Positions 47,331 to 60,463 of a DNA stretch of 64,000 nucleotides are shown here, one piece after another. Where the stretch lies: assembly GCF_003369915.1 (NCBI RefSeq), contig NC_046673.1:10090001-10154000 (forward strand). Reading direction: 5' to 3'. The first letter of the stretch is position 1; every line of letters starts with the position of its first letter. The position numbers and the translations under genes are program-made. Source of the DNA: Drosophila miranda (lineage: Eukaryota > Arthropoda > Insecta > Diptera > Drosophilidae). A model generated the notes under the pieces. It made no database searches. It saw nothing but the letters and a program-made list of their open reading frames with translations, and was not told the origin of the DNA.

Positions 47331-49060
47331 AAGTTCTATTTTAGATATTCCTCGTTTTTGATATTCCGTTGAATAATGCTGGCTAACTAAAACCCTTAGT
47401 TCTGCCCACATCATTTTAGGCCGTTGATGAATAAATTTTCTTCAAGATTGGCTAGTTTTTAGTCCTTGCTTTTATTGTATTTCGGCTAAAACAAGCCTTA
47501 AACAAAATAGTTTAAAAAAAACAGTCGCAATGTTGCTGGTATTTGAAGACATTATGCGTGTATATCATTTTTATACCCTATTTCGTTATTTTTATATGAA
47601 GATGAAACGTAATTTATAAAGACTTTTTCTCAAATTGATATTCTTTAGACATATTCAAGTACATTATTAGTATCTTGTGTATATTTATCTCGATCCTGAT
47701 ACCTACGGAGTCTTGGATGACAAACATTTTCTCAATTCTATAACATCCTTTTCGCTAGGGTATGACCAGTTATAACGAATAATTCCTGGTTATTCTTCTT
47801 CCGTCGAATATTCCCAGCTATATAGATCTCTAAGTTTTGCCCAGATAATTTTATATGACTGATGAATCAATTTTAATCAGGATTAACTACTTTTAAGTAC
47901 TCGCATGTTTTTTGTTTTGACAAAAACACGGTTTCAACAAAAATTTTCAATAGTCGCAGGTTGTGAGTTCAATGTGGCTGGTATTTGCAGACTCATTTGT
48001 TGTCAACCAGGGTACGGGCGTTTGTATACCCTATTTCGTTAATATTATATTAAAATACTTTTTTCAAGCTGCTTTCAAATGTAATTAATAAAGGCCTTGT
48101 TTTAGATTTAGTTATTTGTATATAAAACCTGATCCCAGTACCAGTTCTTGGTCTCCGTAGACAGACGATGAGCTGCAAAATAACGTTTAAAACAGAGACT
48201 GACTCGTTTCTGCATTAATTAGAGCATGGGATGACACACATTTCCGCAATTCTATATCATCCATTTCCTCCAGGGTATGTGTGCATGGAATTAGCAAAAT
48301 GTTTGCGTATTTCATAAGCGTTATCCAGCTTTCTGGAAGTTCATCAAGCCCTCAGAAATATACCAAAATATACCGTCTCATTTTAAAAATATACCGCAAA
48401 TATACTGACGAATTCAAGTTATATTTCACATATTCCTCGTTTTTGATATTCCGCGGAATATTCTCAGCTATATAGCACATTTAGCCATGCCCACATAATT
48501 TTATACGATTCATGAATAATTTTTCTACTTAACTGGCTTATTCTAAATACTTGCTTTTATTGCATTTTGCGTAAAAACGGTTTTAGCGAAAATGGTCAAA
48601 CAAATGAAACGTAATAAAACGTAAGAGAAAAATCGTTCCAATTGCTCAATTTCTTTATTCCGTTGAATAATGCTGCCTAATTAAAACCTTTAGCTTTGCC
48701 CATATTATTTCCAGCCATTAATGAATACATTTTCTACAAGATTGGCTAGTTTTTAGTCCTTGCTTTTATTGCATTATTTCTACAACAAAGTTTTAACAAA
48801 AAAGTTCGACAAAAAAACCGTCGCAATGTTGTCATGTCATGTTGCTGGTATTTGAAGATATGTTTCGTGTAAGCCGTAGTATAGGCCTTTGCATACCCTA
48901 TTTCGTTAATTACCTTCTTGGTCTCTGTAAGAAAACAATAAGCTGCAAGATATCGCTTAAAATAGCTTTTAAACAGAGACTGACTAAAATAGCTTTTAAA
49001 CAGAGACTGACTAGTTTCTGCATTCATAAGAGCCTGGGATGAGAGTATCCCTAGAGTATG
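47331..49060 (+). repeat. Dispersed repeat 'family A', four degenerate units, plus orientation
   Basis: Units restart at TTCCGTTGAATAATGCTGGC (47366), ATTCCGTCGAATATTCCCAG (47800), ATTCCGCGGAATATTCTCAG (48447) and TTCCGTTGAATAATGCTGCC (48658). Later landmarks shared between units are TTTGCCCA.AT, ACCCTATTTCGTTA, CAGAGACTGACT and TGGGATGA. The segment 48318-48560 repeats 47231-47480, including the motif 6 cluster of the phosphatase promoter. The whole family matches, inverted, the stretch 14.08-15.16 kb. There is no coding potential. Tandem, AT-rich, no TIRs: Helitron/DINE-1/SGM-like is an inference. Confidence 0.75.
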
Positions 49061-50447
49061 AAAATTAGTGTTGCGCGCAACATGAATGATATTAGAATGA
49101 AATTCGTCAAAAATGCATTTTAAAACTTGTTGCTGCAGCTTTATGTTTTTAGAACATTTTTGGCGATTTCATTAGCCGAAAGCAAAAAAAGCGTTCCCGT
49201 TTTAACCGTTTGTATTTGGCGGTATATTTAAAAAAAAACTAAGTTTATATGGATATATTATAAGTGGTGTATATCAAATACATATTAAAACTAACTGTTT
49301 ACCACCAATTTCAATACTAGTCCTTGGGCTCCGTTAAGGTGACCAACATGGCAGTACCCTGCTGAACAGCGGGATGGGGAGGCAACGGCCGCGACAGAAT
49401 GTCCGATGTATCGTGTTAATATTCCCCAATAGATCCGGCATATTCACTCAAGCGACTCCAGCTTCTCTCCAGCTTTCTTATATTATTATGTCGATCCAAG
49501 TACAGTAATTTAAGTACATAATTTAAAAGTATGGAATAGGACTCATTGTTGACTAAAACATGGTTTACAAACCGGTCAGTTCAGTCAACAAAAACGAAAT
49601 GGCAAGACCCAACAGAAAACAGAAACCAAAAAAACAGTTCAACCGCTAAAAACGAAAAAAGTATACAATATACAATACAATATTGTGTGTGCTGGCTGGC
49701 TCATGATGACGCCGGAGCCGGAGCCGGAGCCGAAGACCCTGGGATCTAATCCAGAAAGTTCGCTTGCAACATGTCTAGCCCTTATCAAATACCTATTTTC
49801 GATCAGCATCGATTCCTGATCGATGGAGATACATTTTTTTCAAAAATGACCCCAGTCCGCTAAAATCGTAAAGCTTTTTTACATCTTTATGTAGTTGCCA
49901 ATGTAGTATAATATTTCCAGGTTCCAGGTTACGTTCCTCGTCAGGTGGTTCCATAGGAATTTCATCCCTGTGCAGCATGTAGCATGTATCACAATTAGTT
50001 CAATTTTTCGATGTTTTAAGTTTAAACTTTTAGCCCATAATTTTGCATTGGCCCATCGGCCAATTAGTTCAATTTTTTGATGTCTAAAGTTTAAACTTTT
50101 AGCCCATCATTTTGCATTGGCCCATCGGCCAATCTTCTAAAATTGATCAATTTATCGAATAAATTAAAATTAAAATTTTGTTGCTATTTTCGAAATAGAG
50201 TTATGCCACCGCCGAGCTCTGCATTAATTGATCGCCCAAAAATACCGATATTTCTCTGAAAGCTACCCTGTCCATCGATAAGTAGAATCAAAAGTCGGTA
50301 CATCTAATCTAACCACTTAAAACAACAGAAAGATAGTGTGGATTGGTCCCTAACTCATATTTGATACGTTTATATACCCCACAAATATATAAAATTTCTG
50401 TTTTCCGGCCAAAATAATATCACCTACAAATATATTATACAAAAATA
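49061..50447. other. Intergenic sequence before e(y)3
   Basis: No gene is visible. A tandem pair of 69 bp units (49992-50060 and 50061-50129), sharing TTTAAACTTTTAGCCCAT and GCATTGGCCCATCGGCCAAT, stands alone. CCATCGATAAGTAGAATC at about 50274 resembles the sequence around the DRE at 13.72 kb, so both may be pieces of one old repeat. A 61-codon minus frame at 49793-49978 has no recognisable content. Confidence 0.5.
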
Positions 50448-52094
50448 TATCGATACATCGATATCAATGTATAACATCCCTATTCCGTAGCATTACTTTT
50501 TCGACGTCGGAATCGAAAAGAAAAAACACAACTAGCCAGGCGAAGCAAAGCATACAATTTAATAATGAATTCTTGAAAGTGTTCTATGCGTGCCGATCAA
50601 GTCTGCTTACGCATTCGCGCGGTTAAAGCAGCAATTTGATTTTTTTTAAGACAGTTTCATGCGATGTCTTCTTGCCTGTGCCCAAATCGTTAAAAGTGCG
50701 TGGAAGTGTACGAAACCAATACACGGAAAGTGGGACAACGGCAACCGAGAGAGCTCGTTGCGCTTGTCTCCGCTGTTTGTGTGCGACTCTATACATGTGT
50801 GCGTGTGTGTTGGTCCACAGTGAGTGTATGTGTGACTACAGTCTTCTCGGCCCCCGTCTCCCCTAGAGTGCTTAAAAATGTGTTTTATTTCTTGTTTAAT
50901 ATTTCCACTACAATATCAAATGCAAAAATAAAAAAAAGTGCCTCAGAATGTCGCACCCATGAGCTGGCCTATGAAGCAGACAAAACCATAATATGTCCAC
51001 AAATAATTTATGTCAATGCTGAGAAGGCGATTGATTTCCTCTACTCCATCTTCTTTTGTCTGACTCTGACTGACGATTTTGCCGCATGGTGAGTTCGCTG
51101 TTGCTGTTGTTCTTGGGTCAGGGTTTCGGCGTCGTTTTTTTGTTTTTTTTTTTGCTTTGCCTTGCACATTTTTGTTGATGTTGCTGCGTTATATGCAGAC
51201 ATTTTTTTACAGACGAACGCTGACAAGCTGCTGCCCAGGGGAATTGAGTTGCGGGTGTATAGTGCAGATGCTTGCATGTTTCGTTTCAACTATGTGTGTT
51301 GTGTGCTTGTGTGCGTGTTCGTGTTCGTGTGCAGCGTGTTTTTGCTTGAGTGTGTGTATTTTCTCCATGCATCCAGCCATCAGTGAAGAGCAGCAGCAGC
51401 AGCAGAAACAACAACGGTGACTGTGGTGAATTTCATTGGGATGTTGAGTTTACCCCGTGCGGTAGCAGTGTTGCCAACACACATTAGAACAGGCCAGAGC
51501 AGACGTTTGGCTTTCTCAACAATTCTTTTCTATGCTCTCTCCCTCGCTCTGTCTCTCCCCATGGCTCTGCTCAGCCTACTCGCTTCTCGCCTCTCGCCTT
51601 CTTTGCAGCAGCTGTGTGCGCATGTTCTCAACGCTTATTATTTATAAACTGTGCTTGTTGTTGTTTTTCTGCGAGAGTTTGCGCGCATTTTTTTTTTTCT
51701 TTTATGTATTTCCGTACAACAAGTATATTTCCAATTGTTGCTGTTTCCTTTAAAAAATAGCAGTATCAATATTGAAATCATAGCCATGCTTCTCGTACCC
51801 AATGCTGCCCCTAGCAGTAGCCTCACCATCCTTACCCTTTTCCTTTCCCACTCGGTTGTGGCCCTTGAGTGTGGCTTGAGTGGGAATTTGGTTCTTTGAT
51901 TGATTTACCTCTCCGTAATGGATGTATGGATGCATGGTGTGTGGGATAGTTTTGAGTGTTGTTTGTCTGCAGTTGAAAAGATGGCTTGGGAAAACCCCCC
52001 CCCTGTACGTACTGTAACGAGGAGGATAATCACATTGACGCTCTTCCTTGCAGGCTGGCGACACCCGGCGGCAACAGGATAATTGGATATAGCA
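50448..52094 (+). promoter_or_regulatory. e(y)3 promoter region, 5' UTR and leader intron
   Basis: A perfect DRE, TATCGATA, at 50448-50455 is followed by ACATCGATATC. A sharply different, GC-richer leader-like stretch begins near 50500. The acceptor TTCCTTGCAG at about 52045-52054 is directly before the first coding exon, so at least one untranslated exon must lie upstream. The donor is not certain. Several short frames in this interval look like chance. Confidence 0.5.
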
Positions 52095-54151
52095 ATGAAT
52101 GATTTACGTCAGCAGCAGATGGTAGCAGCGACATCGTCATCAGGATCAGGAACGGGAACGGGCATAGCAGTGGGGTCAACAGGTCGAGTCAATTCTAGCG
52201 TGAAATCTGCGACGAGCACCACGAGCGAGGAGGAGCAACGCGTGAGCTCCACGTCATCGCCGGCACAGCGGGAGCATCAGTTGAATGCAGAGCAGCAGCA
52301 GCTGGGAGCCGAGGAGGCACTGCAACAACAGCAGCCGGGTCATATAACCAGCACCACAGCATCGCCGCCGCCGCCGCCGTCGACGCCGCGCGACGATGCC
52401 CAAAGCGCTGCTGCAGGCACTACTGGAGCATCAGCAATTGCAATTGCAGCAGCACCGAGGGGAGCCGCAGCCATGGCTGCCACAGCACTTGACGTGAAGG
52501 GCGAGGAGGGAAGCAGGGGCGGAAGCAGCCAAGGACACAAGATTATCCTCAAGCTATCGAAGCACTCGCATACCGCTCCAAATGAATCTCAGTCCGGGGG
52601 AGACGAGAGACGTGTGGAACCATTGCGCATCCATCTGCCCAGCAGTATCAGCGGGACGGGGGCCAAGCCGCAGGACGCCTCGGACGCGGACGCCTCCTCG
52701 TGCTCCTCCTCCTGCGCCGAGGCGGAGGAAGAGCTGAGCAGTCTTAGCCAGCATCGTCCGACCCCGAATCCCCGGAGCACACCGCACATTGTGCCAAAGC
52801 TTACTATCCGGGCAGCCAATGAGGAGCGTGTGGGCAGCGTTGTGCCCAAGCTGACCATCAAAATGCCTGAGAATCCCGCTGCTTCCTCTGGCACAGGATC
52901 CGGGTCCGGGTCCGGCTCCGGTTCCTGCTCGACAGACGGCAGTCTGTCCAACTGCCTTGGCCGCAGTCAGTCAGCGACGCCGGCCAAAAACGAGGCACAT
53001 CTGTCTAGCCTCTCGCCCGCCTCCGCCTCCTCCTCATCGGCCTCGTCCTCCTCCTCCTCATCGTCGTCGTCGTCCTCGCTGTCGATGTCGATGGTGGAGA
53101 TGCAGACGGTCCCCAAGCTAATGATAAAGACCACCCTGGCCGGGAGCAGCTGCATCAGCAGCAACAGCGAGGATCAGCCGCAGCAGATACCAAAGTTAAC
53201 CATCAAGACGGGCGGCAGCGGTCAGGAGCACATGCACACGGTGATCATGACGCATGACCTCAGCAACGCTCAGAGCATACCCAAGCTCACAATCAAGACC
53301 AAGTCCATCGAGATCGAGGACCCCGATGGCGGAGCACCACTCGCCAAGGCCGAGCAGCAGCAGCAGCAGCAGCCCCTACCCAAGCTAACCATTAAGAACC
53401 TGTGCTCTCCGAAGCACAAGGTCCGAGCCGTGCTTGAGGAGAAGCCGCCCTCAGCTGCCTCCAAGCTGGCCACGCCCACACCCACACCCACACCCACACA
53501 CACACACACGTCCATGCCCACATCCATGCCCATGCCCATTCCAATAGCGAACGGCGGCGAGTCGAACAGCAGCAGCCAGGAGTTCTGCGGCTTCTCCGAT
53601 CCGGATGGGGAGCAGATGATGGTGGACGAGATGCGGCGCAACTCTGACGACATGGACATTGACGAGTCCCTGTCGAAGGAGCACGATCCCAAAATGTTTC
53701 ACAACCTGCCGCCCTTGCAGCCGGCAGCCAGCAATGGCCTGGCAAGTGAAACCAAAGCCAACAAGTACAAGACGGCTGCTTCCAATCCTAATCCGAATTC
53801 GAATCCGCTACAGCACCAGCAGCACAACGTCGTGGATCTAGTGGATCTAACATCATCGCCATCGCCATCGCCAGGGTCCTCGCCGGCGCATGCAACCATA
53901 GACTTCTCTGGTCGCATCACGCCGGCCCATAATCTTCACCTGCCTCTCCGTCTGCACATGGCGCCAGCCGGCACAGCGCCCGGCCCTGGGTCGCCCAACT
54001 CCAACATTCTGCTGAGCCAACTGACGGGTCCGGCAAAGACCCACTTCTCCGCTGCCCCCGTCAAGAGCAATAACTCCAGCAAGTATCCGCAGCTGACCGA
54101 ACAGCTGATGGCGAACGGAGGAGGTGCTAGGGTCGCAGCAGCTGCAGCAGC

Positions 54152-54184
<33 letters not shown>

Positions 54185-57100
54185 TGCAGTAGTTGTCGTA
54201 GATGAGGACTGCTCTCAGCACTCGGGCGTAGTTCCTCCAGCGCGCCCTTCCAGCCCCTCCCAGTCCATCATCGATTCTATTGAGATTCTGGACACCCCGG
54301 AAGGCAGCCCGCACATCACCTACATGGATCATCACCAATTGGTTAAGAATCACCACGCCAATCATCAGCAGCTCCTTGGAGAGCACGACGGGATCGAACA
54401 GGATCGCCAGCCGGGGGCCGACGGAAGGCTGGAGGAGCTGGACAACAACAATGAGAATCACTTGAAGCGCAACAGCAGCGACGGCAGCGAATCTCCCAGC
54501 GTAAGTGCTTTGCCTTTCGGCTTTGCTTTTGTTCAGTTCCTAGCTCTAATGCTCTCCAATTCCTCCTCTAGATCCCGCGCAGCAAGCAGCGTCGATTGGA
54601 CCCAGACAACGATGAGAACGATCAGCAAACGCATAACTGCCATGAGGCTGGCAAGAAATCGAGTGCCAGCGAGACGATGCAGATGCAGTTACAGATGCCG
54701 ACAGTGCAGCCGTCCCACCGCTCCCGCAAGCAGAAGCACGAGAGAATTCTCAACACAGACCTAGAGGACGGTCTGTTTCCATCCGGGACAACAGGACCCG
54801 GTTCTGGCCCTGGCCCTGGTCCAGGTCCAGGTCCTGCCCAGCAGCCCCCCTTGGCATCGTCGGATGGAAACCAAAATGGAACTCCCTTCGCGGTGTCTGG
54901 GGCCGCGGAGGATGTCAACTCGTTGGAGTTGAAGCCAGAGCGGCAGAGAAATCCACCCGCTCCGACAGAGGTGATGACTACACCAGCACCGACGGGCAAA
55001 CGACGAGGCAGACCGAAAAGGAATCAAACTGGAGATCTGTCTGCGCATCTGCTACCCGCCACGCCTGCCCCTGCCACGCCCACCCATGAGACCCACGACA
55101 GCCAGGATACCGTGGCCAGTAGTGCGGTGAAGTCGCGACGGGTGCAGCTGCTCCGCAAGCGGCTGGCCATCGACATGGTAACTACGGGCCAGGAGCAGCT
55201 GCCGGAGGCGGCGGCCATCGCCTCGATGGACCAGCAAGAGGACCACCAGGGGAGGGTCGACGATTCGCCGAGCGCAGTGGGAAAGGTGATTTGTCGCGAT
55301 CATCGCCAGCTGAGAGCCACGAGGCGCACCCAGACCCCCAACTCGAAGGCGTTGAATCCATTTCAGCCCAATACTCCCAAGACCACCAGGAAGCGCCAGA
55401 GCAAGGCCAACGCCAGCAAGCTGTCGCTCCAGCAGCAGCAGCAGCAGTCGCAGCCGCAGCCACTTTCTACCCCAACGCTCAGTCTGGCCCAGTTTGGCGA
55501 GACGGAATCGAACAACAACAACAACAACAACAACATGGCCTTTGCCCTGGCAGCGCAGATAGATCTGACCATGTGCTCGTCCAGCTCGTCGACGTCGTCC
55601 GGGGTGCCAGCCACCAGCTGCCAATTGGGGAGTGGCAACGGCAACGGCAGTGGGAGCAGCTCAACAATGTCCATGTCATCGATGCTGCCGCCCACAACGA
55701 TACTGTCGTCGTCGGATCCCCTGCCGGATGTGGTCTTCCAGCCCAACGACTTCTCCTCGATTATGGCCACGCAGCAGCTGCGCTCGCCACGCCCGTGCAG
55801 CATGAGCGGGGGCAGTCAGCTGGACTCCCACGACGAGGACAACTATAACAGCGCGCTGGAAAACTCTGGCGGTAAGAAGAGACTTCTAAACGCAAAGAAG
55901 CCGGGGACGTGGAGAATATGTATCCTTAAACATGTATTTTCCTTCGCTTTCAGACGAATCCGGTGCGGTGACGATGCAAATGCTTTCGATGGGAGCTGCC
56001 AGCGGCGGCGCCACTTCCACACGGGGACGCGGACGGGGACGTGGCTCGAGAGGCGGTGGCGCTGGTCGGAGCAGCAACAGTGGCTCCTCCTCATCCAATC
56101 GCGCTGGCGGCAGCTCCAGCAACGCTTCCTCCACGGCCACAACGCAGCCGCGGGCGCCGCGCATGAGTCGAGGGTCCAGTGCCGTTGCCAAGGCCATTGC
56201 CATGAGTCGCCCCCGCTGCGTGGGCGGACTGAAGCACACACCCGATCCGGAGAGGCTCAAAGGCTTGTTTAGTCCGGTAAGTGATGGAAGGACACACACG
56301 ACTGTTACCAATACCCTTGAGATAGGCATCCTTCGGGCCATAAGCGCGACCGATGGGTTGGACAAGCCTGGTTTCCCATTAAATCGCTAGCAAACCGGTT
56401 CATATGTAAATATGTACATATTTCCATGCACCCGAGCCAACGATGGTTATTATTATGGGTCGCAGGCCATTAAATCAGCTGCGATTGCCGATTTGATTGA
56501 TTATAGGACGTTAGTGTTTGGTTCTGACTGGCTGTGACCCGCCGCGGGCGACATGTAACAGGTACAAATGGTTTGTGTGCAGTGCACGGATTTTTCTCTC
56601 ATTTCGGTGCACGGTGGGGCAAAAGCGTTTACATTTTGCCTCGCTGTTTGCTAGGGGCTCTGTTACGTAAATGTTATCGACGTTTACAGACGCCCACTGA
56701 TGCAAATGTCGTATCGTTTCGTAATTAAAATCAAAGTCGCGCGCAAATTCGTATGTTCAAACCAGCATACATCCATACATCGGTACATATATATATGTAC
56801 ATAGATGAAGAAGACCATCAGCTTGCCTGCGATTTTAATCAGCTGAAGTTTTTGTTTGGCTCACGCCCACACGCACATACAAGAAAGCGTGTACGTGTGA
56901 GTGCGTTGGTGATGCACTTATTCGCTGGGGAGTCCACCTTCACCACACCTGCTGCTGATTTCTGTGAGCATCGCTGCTGGCTTTTCATTGTCATGTGCGA
57001 ACATTTGCTCTCTCGCTCTAGCTGCCCCTATCCGACGAGCACTCTCTCGACGAAGCTTTCGGGCTCTGATTTTTTTTTCTGCACACTGGCAATGCCGTGC

Positions 57101-60100
57101 ACGATTGTTGCTAGTGCTGCTGCATGTCTGAACATGTGCAAATGCAAAATGCAGTTGCAAAAAAGCTTCAAAATATACATACGTATATACCCACACATGT
57201 ACATATGTATATGTGTGCCATTATTTCCTATTCATTAATAATTTGATCAATTTGTAAATATGTAGATATTTACCATGTACACACCTGATAAAAATAAAAC
57301 AGGCTCTTTATATATGTATGTTTCTTTATTAATATTAAATAACAAATTTACTTGCTTTAAAAAACACAAAAAAAAAAGAAAGAAGGAAATAATATTATTC
57401 GCCATTCATGAAAACTTATTCGATTCTTCGGGACATGCATACTAAACCCATACATACCCAATGTTTTTGCATTTGATTTCCAGAATCGGCGTTCAGGTCC
57501 AAATATTGGGTGTACGAGTTTAAAACTTGCCATTAATTTTTGTTTTTTAAGATAAATATATAAAGAAATAGTATATTATGATATATATTTAAACTTTCTC
57601 CTTTATTGAATACTTCTCTTCAGTCGCCCCAAGTTTTTGAGGAGGACACCCGCATGAGCGCCGATCTTGGGAACAGCAACCAATCCATGATGGGGTGCCT
57701 AATGGAACCGCCTCTGACGCCTCAAAAGTAAGTTTCTAACGAGTAACGAGACCCCCCCTCTAGGAGGGAGAAACGGAACTACATTGTCAGATCTTTCCCC
57801 AGGCAACCCGATTTCCTCAACAACGAGGAGTCGCAGTCATCGGTGGTGAGCAACGTAAGCATGCTGGACTCGAATCAGGGTCAATCCGTTGACGCCATCC
57901 TTGGGTCTGCGCAGAAACGTCCAAAGAAAAAGAAAATGGAGATTTGTGTGGCCGAAGAGTAAGTGCATCCTTTATCACCTACTTGCCATCTCCATAAACT
58001 AACCTTCTGTTTCCTTCCTTCCTTCCTGATATTGCGCGTGCAGCACGGACTTTAAGGCATCCAACATTGCCGAGTACGATTGGCCTCCACCGAAAGGCTG
58101 TTGCCCGTCCAAGAATCGCGATACCTTCATGATCCAGGAGCAGGTGGCCCTCTATCTGGGGATAACCAGCTTTAAGCGCAAGTACCCGGACTTGCCACGC
58201 CGCGCCGTCGATATGGAGGAGCGCAACTGGCTGCAGGAGAAGGGACTGGTGAGCGAGAAGATGTGCGACCTGGGAATCACCGCCGTGTGGGCCTCCGACA
58301 TACTGGACATAATGTACGCAGACTTCTACGACAAGTACGAGGAGTACAAGGAGTATATGCGTCTCAAGCATTTGCGCGAGATGGAGGCCAAGCAAAAGGC
58401 GCTCGGCATCTCGGTTGCCCCTGGCCGTGGACTCCAGGCCAGAGACCGAGCCATGCTCTCGGCCAGCAAATGGAATGTTTACTTCAACAAGACGTGAGTT
58501 CAACGACAAAAACAAAATCCCACAAGAGAGAGTCTGAAAATGCTCGTTTTCATTTCGAATCTATTCAGCCGCAAAGACGAGCGTCTGGCCTGCCTAGACC
58601 TACAAACTTTTACGATGAACCAGCCCCAGCTGCAGACATCGCCCACGACCACCCGCCTATATCGCACTGTTGCAAGTGGTGTGCGGGCGGCAGCCAAGGC
58701 GGAGAATATGATGGTGCCCCCGGACCTGCTGGGTTCGCGAAACTACGATGAAGCTTTCTGTCGACCGGACTATGCGTATCCACTCCCCGTGGTGCCGGAC
58801 CAGTTCTCATTCGCCTACCGCAAACTGGATTACGTCGAACTGAGGTAAGCCCTGACCCCGAATCCTTTGGATCGCAAATTGCAAACCACCAATTCGTCAT
58901 TGCAGAGCCCACCCATTGGATACATCACTGGACAAGCCGCAGACACAGTCACAGAAGGCGGGCCTGGAAGCTCAGCTGCTGGAGCGCATCAACGGCGTTG
59001 TCTCTGTCTCCGCAACCGAGGATCAGCCTGCAGCCAAGCCAAAAGTGTCGGTTTCTGTCCGCCGCAGTCGACGGGCCACGCGGCAGCAGTCGGACAAGGT
59101 GCGCACGGCCAGCAACTCAAGCACATCCTCCGCAGCCTCCCTCTCATCCTCATCCAGCGACACGAGCAGCAGCAGTGATACGGTAAGTGATTCTCTGCAG
59201 TTAGAGCAGTTCGTAAAGCTAATTCCTACTTTCCACTACAGGACAGTGACGATGAGAGCGACTCGAGCAGCTCGAGTAGCTGCATCTCAACGGCTGCCTC
59301 GAGTGCCGCGGGCAGCGACAATGAAGGGAACGAGTCAGCCCGTTCCCGGCTATCAAATTGCGGCGTGTGCCTGCGCACGCAGCACCGCAATGCCAGGGAC
59401 GTGCCCGAGGTCTTCATACGCTGCTACAGTTGTCGACAGCGTGGTAAGTCGCCACCCCTTCCCTTCCTCCTCCATTCTTTTCCGCTCGAATATGCCTAAT
59501 CATCTGCATTATTACTATTGCAGTCCATCCGAGCTGCATTGATATGCCACAGCGCATGGTGGGCCGCGTGAGGAACTACAACTGGCAGTGTGCCGGGTGC
59601 AAGTGCTGCATCAAGTGCAAGAGCAGCCAGCGGCCCGGAAAGATGCTGTACTGCGAGCAGTGCGACCGAGGCTATCACATCTACTGCCTCGGCCTGAAGA
59701 CGGTACCAGATGGTGAGTAACGAACATCCAACCAGCAGGAGGTTGGCTAATGGCATGGCTAATTGCTAATCTCCGATCTATCCACATTGCAGGGCGTTGG
59801 AGCTGTGAACGTTGTTGTATCTGCATGCGATGTGGCGCCGTTAAGCCCGAAGGCCTGCCCCAGGTGTCTGAAATGGCATCGCCCGGTGGGGCCGAGGCGA
59901 CGAAGGCCTCGCCGCGACTCAAAAAGATGAAATGGATACACGAATATCGCATCGACCACATCACCAAGCTGCGGGAGCATGCCGCCATGTTCTGTGTGCC
60001 GTGTGCGCGGACCAAGCCGGCAAAACGACAGACTGGACAGGCAGAGGCGACAGTCGGATCGGCAGTATCGATCACGGTACCCCTGATAACAAGTCCAAGC

Positions 60101-60463
60101 TCAAGCCCCACGGCCAATGGCAGCCAAGTCCCGTCTCCATGGCCAGTGGCTGCGCTGAGTCCCAAATGCCCAGCGGTGGTGGGTCTCGAGGAGGAGGCGA
60201 CAACAACAGCATTGGCCATGACAGGCAGGCGACAACAACAGCCGCATGGGGCAGCAGCACCCAGTATCACCACGATGGAGTGCAGCAGCTTCAACCGGAA
60301 CGGAGTCAGTGAAGTTTCAATAGCTGCCAGCGCAGCTACTGCGACGGCTACGGCCACAGCCACAGCCGCTTCCTCGCCTGTCCTCACAGTCACGTCTGGG
60401 ACTGGAGCGGCCACGGGAGCTGCCACAGCAATCGGCATAGCGCCGCCTCCGGTTGTTGCCTGA
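52095..60463 (+). CDS. e(y)3: e(y)3/SAYP, PHD-finger subunit of PBAP and TFIID co-activator (2117 aa)
   Basis: Transcription co-activator, homologue of human PHF10/BAF45a; in flies it joins the PBAP (SWI/SNF) remodeller with TFIID. Coding exons are 52095-54500, 54572-55871, 55954-56276, 57624-57727, 57803-57958, 58044-58493, 58569-58844, 58906-59182, 59242-59443, 59524-59712 and 59793-60463, total 6354 nt. Residues 1 to about 1300 are low-complexity, with six PKLTIK-type motifs (230-435), about 18 Ala in a row (near 682) and an RGRGRGSRGGG stretch. The SAY domain (about 1430-1670) has YPDLPRRAVDMEERNWL. Two PHD fingers follow: CGVC...CYSC...HPSC...CAGC (about 1804-1858) and CIKC...CEQCDRGYHIYC...WSCERC (about 1858-1902). 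Length is close to the roughly 2000 aa fly protein. The start is the first ATG after the leader acceptor. Confidence 0.95.
54133..54192 (+). repeat. Polyalanine-coding GCA repeat in e(y)3
   Basis: Eighteen consecutive alanine codons, mostly GCA with a few GCT/GCG interruptions, near residues 681-698, between RV and VVVVDED. Length variation between individuals is likely. Confidence 0.9.
56277..57623 (+). other. Largest e(y)3 intron (1347 bp)
   Basis: The donor is GTAAGTGATG and the acceptor TTCTCTTCAG. It holds TA/CATA-rich stretches near 56760-56800 and 57170-57220, and no convincing nested gene or repeat found elsewhere in the window. The neighbouring e(y)3 introns are 61-85 bp. Confidence 0.7.

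Noticed and set aside
49793-49978. 61-codon minus-strand frame before e(y)3
   Set aside because: Short, isolated, no family match and no promoter or splice context.
53490-53520. CA/CCCACA array as a possible regulatory repeat
   Set aside because: It is in frame inside the e(y)3 coding exon and simply encodes a Thr/Pro/His run.
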